A DNA stretch of 64,000 nucleotides, from positions 1-64,000 of the forward strand of contig JADJRE010000045.1 in the NCBI GenBank assembly GCA_016712375.1. The letters run 5' to 3'. The number at the start of each line of letters is the position of its first letter. The stretch's first letter is position 1. The notes under the pieces were generated by a model. The model saw only the letters and a program-made list of their open reading frames with translations, was not told where the DNA came from and did no database searches. Below are positions 1 to 9,691 of the stretch, in pieces. The stretch comes from Rhodospirillales bacterium (GTDB taxonomy: Bacteria; Pseudomonadota; Alphaproteobacteria; Rhodospirillales; Defluviicoccaceae). The translations under genes were made by a program, and so were the position numbers.

Positions 1-237
1 CCGGTGTCAACGGCGGAGCAATTCCGGGCCACTGTGGCGGAGTAAAGCAGGCCATTTGCGCGAGCAGTAGACAGCAGACCCGATCGGGCCCTTGCTGTGT
101 CGTCGGTTCGCCCCGAGGATCAGGGGCTTGCCGATTTCGCCGGTCTCGGGATTGACGGTGTCGGCGGTGGCTCTGGTTCTTGGTTCCTCCGCCCGATCGG
201 CCTGGGGTGGCGGGACGACGGCGTCCGGCGGATGGCT

Positions 238-950
238 TCAGGCGGTACGCCGTCGCCGTCCGGCGGTGAGGATATGGACGTGGGTAGCCGGTCTAGCAGC
301 GCGCCGGTGAGCCGTTCCGATCCCAGCACCGAGGTCCAGTCCGAACGGCAGATTGAGCGACGAGGTCGAGCCGCGCTCGTAGCGCTGGGAGAACACCTCG
401 AACAGAAGTTCCGCCTCGGTCGGGGACAGCGGCACGTAACCGAGTTCGTCGATGATCACCGAGCTTCACCTTTCGCCTGGAGATCAGCCGCTGCAGCTTC
501 AGAAGCCGTCGTTCGTCGCGCGCTTCCATCAGCTGATGCACGAGGGCGGCGGCGGTGGTGAAGGGGCGACGCTGAACCCCTTCGGCAGGCGGCAAGACCG
601 TAGAGCCAGGGCTGCATGCGTCTTGCCGGTGCCGGAACTGTTGAGCGCGATGACGTTCTCGCGGCGCAGGACGAACTCGCATCGAGCGAGCTCGAGCACC
701 CAGCATCTTGGTTGAGGCTCGGAACGGCGGTGAAGTCGAAGGTGTCGAGGCTTTTGACCGCCGGGAAGCGTGCCGTTCCTGATCCGCCGCTCGACCATTC
801 GGCGTTCCCGGTCGATCAGCTCCAGCTCCACCAGGCGCGCAGCAGGTAGCGGGATGATCGACGCCGTCGCCGGCGCATTCGCGCGCGACCTTGTCGTACT
901 CCCGCAGAATGGTCGGCAGCTTCACCGCTTGAGGTGATGCGCCAGCAGAA
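238..950 (-). pseudogene. istB: IstB-like ATPase of IS21 family (frameshifted)
   Basis: IstB is the AAA+ helper ATPase that assists the IS21 transposase in target selection. Pieces of one IstB protein appear in order across all three minus frames. An N-terminal LPTILREYDKVARECA block comes first, then the Walker A segment NSSGTGKTHAALAL (about 640-680). Next come FTTAAALVHQLMEARDERRLLKLQ, the Walker B-like IIDELGYVPLS (about 425-459), LLFEVFSQRYERGST and a C-terminal ERLTGALLDRL/HVHIL tail. At least four shifts are needed to join them. No frame gives a functional protein. Edges are approximate. Confidence 0.75.
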
Positions 951-1019
951 CCTGCGGGTGCCGCTCGTCGCTCCCGCCGGTATCGCCTCGACGCCCGCCT
1001 TGCCGGTCATGCCGTCCCC

Positions 1020-2490
1020 GGGAACGAGAACGGCGAAGTCGGCCGCCGTCGTCATCCTGACGTCCGTTCTCGGCAGATGTGGATAGGCCGTCAGTCGAGC
1101 CGGGCCGGTCGCCGCTCGATGCGCGCCAGCGATCTGCTTTGACTGCATCAGCCGATGGCGCTGAGCCGGATCGCTTCGGTGACCGCGCTCGCCACGATCT
1201 CCATCGGGATCGCCTCCATCAGCCGCAGGACCTGATGAACTCCCGCCTGCCGCGGTTGCCCATGCGCGCTTCGAGGAGATGGCGGAGGTGCTGGAACGCC
1301 TCCGGCAGATCCCAGTCTTTCAGCGCCGCCGCCTGGTCCAGGGCATTTGGCTTCGTCTCGATCAGCGCGAGGTAGTGCAGCGGGTCGAACACGAAGGTCC
1401 CGGTGCCGTAGGCGCGGCGATGTCGGGCGATCTGCTCGCCGGCACACAGGATCACACTCGTCGACGAAGCCCTTCACCACAACATCCCGGAAGCCGTATG
1501 CCGTCGGCACCGAGGTCGTTGCAGCGGTAGCGGACCAGGGCGGTTGACGAGACCCGCGCCGCCCGCTTCTCTCGCACGCCTCCAGCGGCACGGCGGGCAG
1601 ATCCCGAAAGGACCCAGGTCGGCGACGACGCTCGCCGATGGTCTCGCTGTGGCGACCGGCGCGTTCGCCCTGTCGGCGCCGGGAGCGCTCTTGCAGCATG
1701 GCATTGAGATCGTCGGGCTTGCCGCCTGGGGGGATCGGCGTCATGAAGTTCAATCGGGCATACTTCACCAGCCCCTCGACCCTTGCCCTTGTCGTTGCCC
1801 TTGCCGGGACGGCCAAAACGGTCGCGGAACAGGTAGTGGCTTTGCAGCTCGGTGAAGGCCCGGGTCCGCTCCCGCCTGCCGTCGCCGCAGATTCGCCACC
1901 GCGATCGTCGTGTTGTCGTAAAGCACCGACAATGGCACGCCGCCAAAGAAGCCGAACGCCGACACATGACCGTCGAGAAACGCTTCCGTCGTCTCCGCCG
2001 GGTAGGCGCACGAACGGCGCGTCCGACTGTGGCACGTCCATGCAGAAGAAGTGGATCTTCTGCCGGACGCCGCCGATCACGCCAATGGCCTCGCCGAAGT
2101 CGACCTGCGCGTGCCCGGGATGCGCCAGCGGCACGAAGGTCTCCCGGCCTTTGGCGCGAGCGACCCGGACGTAGTCCCTCACCACCGTCACACCGCCGGC
2201 ATAGCCGTGCTCGTCGCGCAGCCGCTCGAAGATCCGCTTGGCAGAATGCCGCTGCTTCGAAGGCGCCGTCCCGTCGGCCTCGAGAATGGCGTCGATCACC
2301 GGCAGAAGCGCCCCAAGCTTCGGCTTTTTCACCGGCTTCGTTCGCGTAGCCGGGCGGCAACGAGAACCGGCACATCTTCGAAACCGTCTCACGGCTCAGC
2401 CCGAAACCCGCGCCGCCTCGCGCCGGCTGTTACCCTCAATGAAAACAAAATGCCGAACGGCGGCGTAGACTTCCACGGCAAACATCCCCG
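1020..2490 (-). pseudogene. istA: IstA-like DDE transposase of IS21 family (frameshifted)
   Basis: Fragments of one IstA transposase lie in order on the minus strand upstream of istB, as expected for IS21. A helix-turn-helix start (VYAAVRHFVFIEGNSRREAA) is visible near 2490. It is followed by KLGALLPVIDAILEAD, KRIFERLRDEHGYAGG and the integrase-core segment QVDFGEAIGVIGG with the first catalytic Asp (about 2085-2150). Later blocks are VEGLVKYARLNFMTPIP and FVFDPLHYLALIETKPNALDQ (about 1330-1400). Several frame changes and an early stop near 2400 break the reading frame. Family assignment is firm; the edges are estimates. Confidence 0.78.
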
Positions 2491-2582
2491 GCCGCCCCCC
2501 TGACAAAGGAGACAGCCTAACCACTGGCCGGATTTTGCTCCGGCGCGGCAGCACCAACCGCCGCCCCTACGTGGCCTAATTT

Positions 2583-3560
2583 GTCACCGCCCTACACACA
2601 CCGGCCACGGCCGTCCATCGAGATGCGGATGCCGGCGCCGGGCCAGCCGGCCGGTGAAGGCGGCGCTGGTGAACTGGCTGCCCTGGTCGGTGTTGAAGAT
2701 CTCCGGCTTGCCGAAACGCGCCAGCGCCTCGTCCAGGGCGTCTTCGCAGAACGCCCTGTCCATCGTGTTCGACAGCCGCCAGGCGAGCACGGCGCGCGAG
2801 AACCAGTCGATCACGGCGACCAGATACAGAAAGCCGCGGCCGATCGGGATGTAGGTGATGTCCGCCGCCCACACCTGGTTCGGCCGGTCGATCGCGAGAT
2901 CCCGCAGCAGGTACGGGAAGATCTTGTGCCCCGGTGTTGGCTTCGTCGTCTTCGGCTTCGCCCGAGGGCGGCGATCCCCATCCGCCGCATCAGCCGCTGT
3001 ACCGGCTTGCGATTGACGGCGATCCCGTCGGCCCGCAGCATCGCCGTCATCCGTCGCAAGCCGAGGAACGGCAAGCCATGAACAGCGCGTCGATCCGCCG
3101 CATCAGCGCCGCATCGTCGCCGTCGTCGTTGGCAGGGGCCGGCCGGTACACGCCCGAGCGCGCAATGCCGGGCAGGCGGCACTGCCCACGGATCGACAGC
3201 GTCGGATTGCCGCGTTCGAGCATCGCTCTGCGGTCCGGCGTGCTCATCGCCCGGACCTCCTGGCCAAAAATCCCGCTCGACCGTCAATTGCCCGATCTTG
3301 GCGTGCAACTGCTCGACTTTCCGGTCGCGGGCGTGATCGGCACCAACCTCGACGCCGGGATCGAACGCCCGCGCCGCGTTGTCCAGCAACTGCTTCTTCC
3401 AGGTGTAGATCTGGTTGGGGTGAACCATAACGCACGGCGAGGTCCGCAACCGTCGCCTGCTCCCGCAGCGCCTCCACGGCGATCTTCGCCTTCAGCTTGT
3501 TATCGGAGTCTCGCCGCTGTAGTGGTCGTCAGATTGAGGAAGTTTTTGGAACACAACGTA
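2583..3560 (-). pseudogene. IS3-family transposase remnants (OrfA and truncated OrfB)
   Basis: The minus strand shows an IS3 OrfA (VADLAVRYG, HPNQIYTWKKQLLDNAARAFD, KIGQLTVERDF; about 3270-3520). It is followed by OrfB pieces: PTLSIRGQCRLPGIARSGVYR, RRMTAMLRADGIAVNRKPVQR and the DDE-core block MWAADITYIPIGRGFLYLVAV through FNTDQGSQFTS (2680-2874). Two catalytic Asp regions (ADITYI, TDQGSQF) are visible. The third, Glu-containing C-terminal part is missing, because homology stops at about 2590 where the IS21 remnant begins. OrfB is also frameshifted. The element is dead and was probably cut by the neighbouring IS. Confidence 0.78.
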
Positions 3561-3926
3561 TATCCCCCCTTTCTCGATCGATATTCCACCCCACCGACCG
3601 TCTGAAACAGGAAACTCTATCATCTTCAACCTGAAGATGATCAACCGTTAATTGTAGCTTTCCCGTAATCAGGGAAGCCAACTTCAGCGCGAACTAGATC
3701 CGCTTGGGTCGGCCCAGAGCCACGGCGTCGCACGCCTGAGAATTCGCCGCCCTGGGCCTGCGCTGCGTGCTGACGATCACGCGGGAATTCAAAAACGATA
3801 GTTACTAGGCACGACATCCGCGTTTTTGCATAGAGGCATTCCAAAAAGGATAAGGACCTTGGTTAGAAATGCGCGTAAACTGATACGCAGGGTCAATTGT
3901 CGCTAAAGCAGAAGTGGGGGAACGTT
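3561..3926 (+). other. Intergenic region between IS remnant and sulfatase
   Basis: No protein with recognisable features is encoded here. The stretch is richer in A+T than the flanking chromosome and ends in the ribosome-binding site GGGGGAA just upstream of the sulfatase ATG. It probably contains the outer end of the IS3 remnant and the sulfatase promoter, but neither could be placed. Confidence 0.4.
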
Positions 3927-5230
3927 ATGGCCAAATTCTTCAGCTATACCCGCATGTTGCTTGTGGCCCCTGCGATAATGATGTGCTTTGCATCCCGCAG
4001 CTGCGGCACCTAAACCCAATATCGTCCTCATTGTGGCCGATGATCTTGGTTACGGCGATCTCGGCGTTTACGGCGGAAAGATCAGTACGCCCAACATCAA
4101 AGCCCTGGCGAAGGCGGGCGTGCGTTTTACCGACTTCCATACGAACGCATCTTGTTCTCCAACGCGTGCCGCCATCATGACCGGACGCTACGCCGAGCAT
4201 TCGAAGATAATCCGGGCGTTGCCGGTCAACGCAACCACCGGATTGCCGCCCGCCGAGGTCACGATCGCGGAGGCCCTGAAGCCGGCCGGCTACGCAACCG
4301 GCCTCGTCGGAAAATGGCATCTTGGCCACCTCGACAAGTTCAGCCCGCTGGGACAGGGATTTGAATATTTCTTCGGCTTTCTCACTGGCTCAATAGACTA
4401 TGTAAATCATCTCGACGCATCAGGCCACCTCGACTGGTGGCGGATGAAGACGGCATTACCGAACCAAGAGTACTCAACGACCGCGATTACCAACGGGGAT
4501 CGATTTTATACAAAGAAATGCGTCCAAGCCCTTTTTCCTCGAAGTCGGCTATCAGGCGGTGCACAAACCCTATCAGGCGCCCGGCGACCCGGCAATTCGC
4601 GTACCAAATCAACCGAAGGATCCGTTCGAAGGTAATCCGGCGCATTATCCGGCAATGGTGCAAGCGATGGATGAAGGGGTTGGCAAGATCATCGGCAAGC
4701 TAAGGAGTCTCAACATCGAATCGAAGACACTCGTGGTCTTCTTGTCTGACAATGGTGCCCCTTTGTATGACAATGGTGCCCCTTTACCAGGGAGCAACAA
4801 GCCATTTCGTTCAGGAAAAGAATCAGTATACGAAGGGGGACTGCGGGTGCCGGCGATAGCCTCCTGGCCGACGGTCATAAAGCCGGCAGTGAGAGGCGAT
4901 ATGCTAATGATGTTCCATCTTTTCCCGACATTTCTCGAACTTGCGGGGCTCGCAGTGCCGTCAGGGCTCAGCCTCGACGGCAATAGCCTGGTGCCGCTGC
5001 TGTTGCATCAGCAATCGATGCCTTCGCGGGAGTTTTTCTGGACATCAGGAAAAAACTCCGCAGCCCGCGATGGCAACTGGAAGCTGACGATCGTCGACGG
5101 CAAGACTTCCCTTTTTGACCTGAGCCACGATCTCGGCGAGAGCACCAACCTGGCCTCGGGACAGGCGCCGATCGCGGCCAAACTGACGAGCGAGCTCAAC
5201 GCCTGGAAAGCCCACGTCGGGCTCAACTGA
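3927..5230 (+). pseudogene. Secreted arylsulfatase-family hydrolase, two frameshifts
   Basis: This is a type I sulfatase. The mature part starts PKPNIVLIVADDLGYGD and carries the CSPTRAAIMTGRY signature (around 4150-4190), in which Cys is matured to formylglycine. A KWHLGH metal/substrate motif and a late LSDNGAP motif follow. The start at 3927 is chosen because it has a GGGGGA ribosome site and encodes a clean signal peptide (MAKFFSYTRMLLVAPAIMM). That peptide is one frame off the mature domain, with the shift near 3986-3992. A second shift is an extra A in the run at 4516-4518, where TKNASKPFFLEV is expected. As given, no full-length protein can be made. The GC content is lower than that of the flanks. 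The substrate is unknown. Confidence 0.82.
4748..4785 (+). repeat. 21-bp tandem duplication inside sulfatase
   Basis: Two adjacent copies of GACAATGGTGCCCCTTT (4748 and 4769, period 21) duplicate the heptapeptide DNGAPLY/DNGAPLP. It falls at the SDNG metal-binding motif of the sulfatase. The duplication keeps the frame but inserts seven residues beside an active-site residue. Confidence 0.85.
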
Positions 5231-5483
5231 CAGAGCCGACACGGGCCGGGCTTAGATAAGGTTGCAGCGGCCGAGGGGCCTATAGCTGCTTAACCACCGC
5301 GTTACTGCGCACGTTTTACTCGCCATGGCGAGCAGCCAAACTGCGCCAGCGTTCGCTAAGGAATTAGAAATGCTGCCAGAAGGGGCTGCGCATCAGACAT
5401 ATCAGCATGCAGCATTATCACTTCAAGTAGAAATATACACATGATAATGTGCGTCTCAGGTGTCATATCAAGGGGCACAAGCT

Positions 5484-7066
5484 ATGTCGAAATCGATCGC
5501 CATGTGCTGCGTTCTGTCGGCACAGCTAGTATTCGTATCGTCGGTGGCCGTCGCTCAGACAAGTTTTCAAGACGTGACCGCGTTCGCCGGACTGAGCAGT
5601 ACGATTCTTCGCGGAGGCAGTGCGTGGCGCGACTTCAATGGAGATGGATTGCCCGACGTGCTGATCAGCAGCCACCTGTTGCACCGGCCCGCCTTATACC
5701 GCAACAAAGGCGGCGGAAAATTTGTGGATGTTACTCTCGGTGTCATGGATGCGCCCACCAACCTCGCTAAGTGCGTTGTGCCAGGCGAGCCGGTTGGGCC
5801 GTGGGGCGATCACCATGGTTGGGCGTGGGCCGACTTTGACAACGACGGTGATCGGGACATCATTGTTCTCGTCGGCGCGATGCGCGGACTGGGTTGCGGC
5901 CCAAATCAGCTTTACGTCAATAATGGCGGGCACTTTAGCGACCATGCTGTACAATACAATATCGACTATCAGTACTCACGTGGTAGAATGCCCACATGGA
6001 TTGACTACGACAACGACGGCATTCTTGATCTAATTCACGGCTCACTAAAACGGCCTGACGGAACTTCGCCTCCGACTTTATTTCGCGGAACCGGCTCGAG
6101 TTTCGTCGATGTTCGGAACTCCACTAAATTCAAGCCGATCGACAGCTTCGGCGTGTTTATCGGCGATGTCGTCGGTAGTTCACGTTTGGAAATGCTGATG
6201 GTGGGGCCGCTCGCCGCGGCGTTGCCCCTTGCTCCGGGAGCAATCTCGGTTCCGTCGACGTCATTGCGCTTCGTCGATACGACGGCGATTCCATTCAAGG
6301 ATGTCACCCCGATCCGCATCGATCCGACATCCCAATATGACATCGCGCTCGCCGATTTCGACGGCGATTTGCGTTCGGATGTTTTCGTCGCCAACTCGTG
6401 GACGGCCGCGTCAGCGCAGAAAGGACATCGGCTCTACCTGAACCGCGCGACGGGATCGTCAATACGACGACGACCTCGGGCGTCAACACCATCCTCCGCT
6501 CCTGCGCCGGGAGTGTGGTCGCCGCCGATTTCGATAATGACGGGGACGTGGATATCTACATCTTTGGCGGGTCAGGGACTGAAAAAACGAAGAACCTAGT
6601 ATTGTGGAACAACGGCAACGGCACGTTCCGAAGCGATGCAACCGCGGGCGGTGCCCCCGGCCCCGCGAGCGGTCATCCCGATACGGCGACGGTCGCCGAT
6701 TTCGACGTCGATGGTCGGGTCGATATTCTGCTGACCTTCCAGAAGAGCCCAGAGGGGAGTACTCAACTCTACCGCAACCTTGGCAACTCCAAAGAAAATC
6801 ATTGGTTGGAGATCGACCTTCAGGGGACCACGTCCAACCGTGATGCGCTCGGCGCCAAGGTGTTCGTCACTGCTGGCGGCAAAACCCAGCTTGGCGCTCA
6901 AAATGGGGGCGTCCACTTCAAATGGGGTCAGAATGATCAACGGCTGCATTTCGGACTCGCGGCAAACGCCCTAGTCCAGGAAATCCGAGTCGTTTGGCCG
7001 AAAGGACCGGACACAATCCTTCGTAACGTCTCCACTGATCGCGTACTTAAGATTGTCCAAGGTTAG
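5484..7066 (+). CDS. Secreted FG-GAP/VCBS repeat protein with ASPIC/UnbV C-terminus (CRTAC1-like), frameshifted
   Basis: The start at 5484 follows an AAGGGG ribosome site and gives a signal peptide ending in SSVAVAQ. The body has repeated calcium-binding FG-GAP/VCBS motifs: DFNGDGLPDVL, DFDNDGDRDII, DYDNDGILDLI, DFDGDLRSDVF, DFDNDGDVDIY and DFDVDGRVDIL. It ends with an ASPIC/UnbV-type domain (NHWLEIDLQGTTSNRDALGA, EIRVVWPKG). Proteins of this kind are extracellular, often adhesins or partners of secreted enzymes; the exact role is unknown. One base is missing near 6444-6449, where NRGDGIVNT is expected, so the N-terminal 325 residues and C-terminal 200 lie in different frames. It sits 250 bp downstream of the sulfatase and shares its lower GC, suggesting joint acquisition. 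Confidence 0.8.
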
Positions 7067-7257
7067 CACTCGAAGAGCTCCTGGGGCGTCGTTGAGAAGT
7101 TTCAAATCACAAACTTAACGGCGCTTCGCAGGTCGCTTCGATGGCATGAGTTTTTGCGAAGCATGCGACGCCGCCTGAATCGGGAAGGCGGACTGCGCTT
7201 GCCACGGGTCGAGGCACCAGTGGAGAGCGATCACGCTATCTACTAGTAGACTATCCG

Positions 7258-9345
7258 TCACCCGGCGCGCAGCGTGCGGATGGCGGCGTCGCGCTCGAAC
7301 AGGTAGAGCAGGGTGCGCAGCGCGCGGCCGCGCTCGGCGGTCAGCTCCGGGTCGCGTTCCAGGATCAGCCGGGCGTCGTCGGCCGCGGTGGCCAACAGGT
7401 CGGCGTGGACGGCGAGATCAGCCAGGCGGAAGGCGGGCAGGCCGCTCTGCTTGACGCCGAGCAGGTCGCCGGCGCCGCGCAGCCGCAGGTCTTCTTCGGC
7501 GATGCGGAAGCCGTCGTCGGTCTGCCGCAGCACGGCGAGACGGGCGCGGGCGGCTTCGCCGATCGGTGGCGCGTACAGCAGGATGCACGTCGATGCGGCG
7601 GCGCTGCGGCCGACCCGGCCGCGCAACTGGTGCAGTTGGGCGAGGCCGAAGCGCTCGGCGTGCTCGATCACCATCACTGTCGCCGCTGGGACGTCAACGC
7701 CGACCTCGATGACCGTGGTCGCCACCAGCACGCTGGCCGGACCGTCGCGAAAGGCACGCATCGCCGCGTCCCGCTCGGCGGTCTTCATCCGCCCGTGTAC
7801 CAGCCCGACGCGACCGGGAAAGTTCGCCGCCAGCGACGCGTGGCGGGCTTGTGCCGCGGCAAGATCGAGCGTTTCCGACTCCTCGACCAGCGGGCACACC
7901 CAGTACGCCTTGGCGCCGGACGCCAGCATCCGGCCAAGCGCCACGGTCACCTCTTCGAGGCGGTCAACCGGCAGCACCCTCGTGTCCACCGGCCGCCGGC
8001 CCGGCGGTTTTTCGGTCAGCCGTGAGACGTCGAGATCGCCGTAGGCGGTGAGCGTCAGGGTCCGCGGGATGGGCGTCGCCGACATTACCAGAACATCTGT
8101 CCGCTCGCCCTTGCTTGCCAGCGCCAGGCGCTGGTCGACGCCGAAGCGGTGCTGCTCGTCGATCACCGCCAACGCCAGGTCGCGAAAGGTAACGCTATCC
8201 TGCAACAGAGCGTGCGTGCCGACGACGATCCCGATCTCGCCCGCCGCCACACCCTCGATCGTCGCCCGCCGCGCCCCTTCCTTCTCGCGGCCGGTGAGGA
8301 GCTGCGTACGGACCCCAGCCGCTTCCGCCAGTTTGCCGATGGTCGCCAGATGTTGGCGGGCGAGCAGCTCCGTCGGCGCCATCAGCGCCGCCTGGGCTCC
8401 GGCCTCGACCGCGTGCAGCATCGCCAGCAGCGCCACAACCGTCTTGCCGCTGCCGACGTCGCCTTGCAGCAGCCGCAGCATCCGTGCCGGCTGCGCCATG
8501 TCGGCGGTGATTTCCGCCAGTGCCTGGTCCTGCGAGACGGTCAGCGTGAACGTGAGGCGTTCGAGAACACGCTTCGCCATCTTGCCCTCGGCCCGGGTCG
8601 CGCGCCCAGGCTGCCGGCGCCAGCGGCGGCGGACAACGGCGAGCGCCAGCTGGTTGGCCAGCAGCTCGTCGTAGGCGAGCCGGGCGCGCGCCGGCGCCGT
8701 CGGCGCCAGATCGGCTTCGCTCGCGGGTGCGTGCACCGTCGCCAGCGCGTCGCGCCACGAAGGCCAGCAATTGCGTTGCCGCAGAGCCGGGTCGAGCCAT
8801 TCGTCCAGCGCCGGCGCCCGCTCGATGGCGGCGTGCAGCGCCTTCAGCAGCAACTTTGGCGCCAGACCCGCGGTCATCGGATAGACCGGCTCCATCCCCG
8901 ACAGCGTCTCCGCCGCCGCCGCTGGCTCGACGATGTAGTCGGGATGGACCATCTGCAGCGCCTCGCCGTACGCTTCGACCATGCCGCTGACGACGCGCAC
9001 TTCGCCCGGCGGCAGCACCTTCGTAAGCCAGTCCCCGCGCGCATTGAAGAAGACCAGGATGATCTCGCCGCTTGCGTCTTCGCAGAGGATGCGCCAGGGC
9101 TGTCGGCGGCTGCGCGGCGGGCCGTGCTCGACGACCCGAACCGTCAGCGTCGCCATCGCGTGCGGTCTCGCCTCGGCGATCGACGGCGTGGTGCTGCGAT
9201 CAATGAGGCCGGTGGGCAGGTGCCACAACAGATCGACGATGCGGCCGCCGCCGATGAGCCGCGTCAGCGTCTTCACCGTGGCGGCGCCGACGCCCGCCAG
9301 AGTTTCCAGGCCAGAGAACAGCGGGAACAGTGGAGCAGGGCGCAT
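7258..9345 (-). CDS. recG: ATP-dependent DNA helicase RecG
   Basis: RecG is a monomeric SF2 helicase that remodels stalled forks and branched recombination intermediates. The protein is about 695 residues, near the family norm. An N-terminal wedge/OB region (TLTVRVVEHGPPRSRRQPWR) precedes the helicase core. Walker A GDVGSGKT lies near residue 295 and the DEQH box near 395. Motif VI-like HQLRGRVGRS and the terminal GDLLGVKQSGLPAFR block are also seen. The start at 9345 (MRPAPLFPLFSGLETLAGVG) is preferred because RecG proteins begin this way; the frame stays open 32 codons further. It is divergent from sdhE-mfd, an arrangement common in alphaproteobacteria. The reading frame is intact. Confidence 0.96.
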   Translation of the reverse strand: MRPAPLFPLFSGLETLAGVGAATVKTLTRLIGGGRIVDLLWHLPTGLIDRSTTPSIAEARPHAMATLTVRVVEHGPPRSRRQPWRILCEDASGEIILVFFNARGDWLTKVLPPGEVRVVSGMVEAYGEALQMVHPDYIVEPAAAAETLSGMEPVYPMTAGLAPKLLLKALHAAIERAPALDEWLDPALRQRNCWPSWRDALATVHAPASEADLAPTAPARARLAYDELLANQLALAVVRRRWRRQPGRATRAEGKMAKRVLERLTFTLTVSQDQALAEITADMAQPARMLRLLQGDVGSGKTVVALLAMLHAVEAGAQAALMAPTELLARQHLATIGKLAEAAGVRTQLLTGREKEGARRATIEGVAAGEIGIVVGTHALLQDSVTFRDLALAVIDEQHRFGVDQRLALASKGERTDVLVMSATPIPRTLTLTAYGDLDVSRLTEKPPGRRPVDTRVLPVDRLEEVTVALGRMLASGAKAYWVCPLVEESETLDLAAAQARHASLAANFPGRVGLVHGRMKTAERDAAMRAFRDGPASVLVATTVIEVGVDVPAATVMVIEHAERFGLAQLHQLRGRVGRSAAASTCILLYAPPIGEAARARLAVLRQTDDGFRIAEEDLRLRGAGDLLGVKQSGLPAFRLADLAVHADLLATAADDARLILERDPELTAERGRALRTLLYLFERDAAIRTLRAG

Positions 9346-9419
9346 GGGCAGACGAGAACCGCTGACAAGGCCGCCGCCGGACGCTATATGCTGGCAGCGT
9401 TCCGAACGGAGGCACGACG

Positions 9420-9686
9420 ATGAGCGACGCGGGTGAAACAAGGCGCAAGCGCGTGCTCTTTCGCGCCCACCATACGGGGATGAGGGAAAACGATCTACTG
9501 ATCGGCACTTTTGCCGACCGGCATCTCGCCGATCTTGACGACGCCGAGGTGGAGTGGTTCGAGTGGCTGTTAATGAACCACGACGATCTCGATCTATACA
9601 ACTGGATTACCGGTCGCACGCCTGTTCCGGAAGCACTGCATCACCCGGTGATGACGGCCTTGTCGAACTTCAAATTCGCCATCTAG
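9420..9686 (+). CDS. sdhE: FAD assembly factor SdhE
   Basis: This is a small acidic protein (88 residues) of the SdhE/YgfY (DUF339) family, which promotes covalent flavinylation of succinate dehydrogenase SdhA. The family hallmark RGMRE-type loop appears as HTGMREND near residues 17-24. It is followed by the conserved five-helix pattern (DLDDAEVEWFEWLLMNHDDLDLYNWI) and the Trp-containing C-terminus. It lies directly upstream of mfd and divergent from recG, as in many alphaproteobacteria. Confidence 0.93.
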   Translation: MSDAGETRRKRVLFRAHHTGMRENDLLIGTFADRHLADLDDAEVEWFEWLLMNHDDLDLYNWITGRTPVPEALHHPVMTALSNFKFAI

Positions 9687-9691
9687 ACGCT

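Larger units (their letters stand above)
5..2550 (-). mobile_element. IS21-family insertion sequence, decayed
   Basis: The element carries remnants of both IS21 genes, istA and istB, read on the minus strand. A candidate terminal repeat beginning TGTCAACGGCGGAGCAA lies at 5-32. A related inverted copy lies at 2525-2543, whose reverse complement is CCGGAGCAAAATCCGGCCA. TGT ends and GGAGCAA/CCGGCCA repeats are usual in this family. Both genes are full of frameshifts, so the element should be immobile. The exact right end and any target duplication could not be fixed by eye. Confidence 0.75.

Noticed and set aside
8149..9423. Plus-strand open frame of 424 codons opposite recG
   Set aside because: It is Arg/Gln-rich antisense translation of recG; no start signal or family match.
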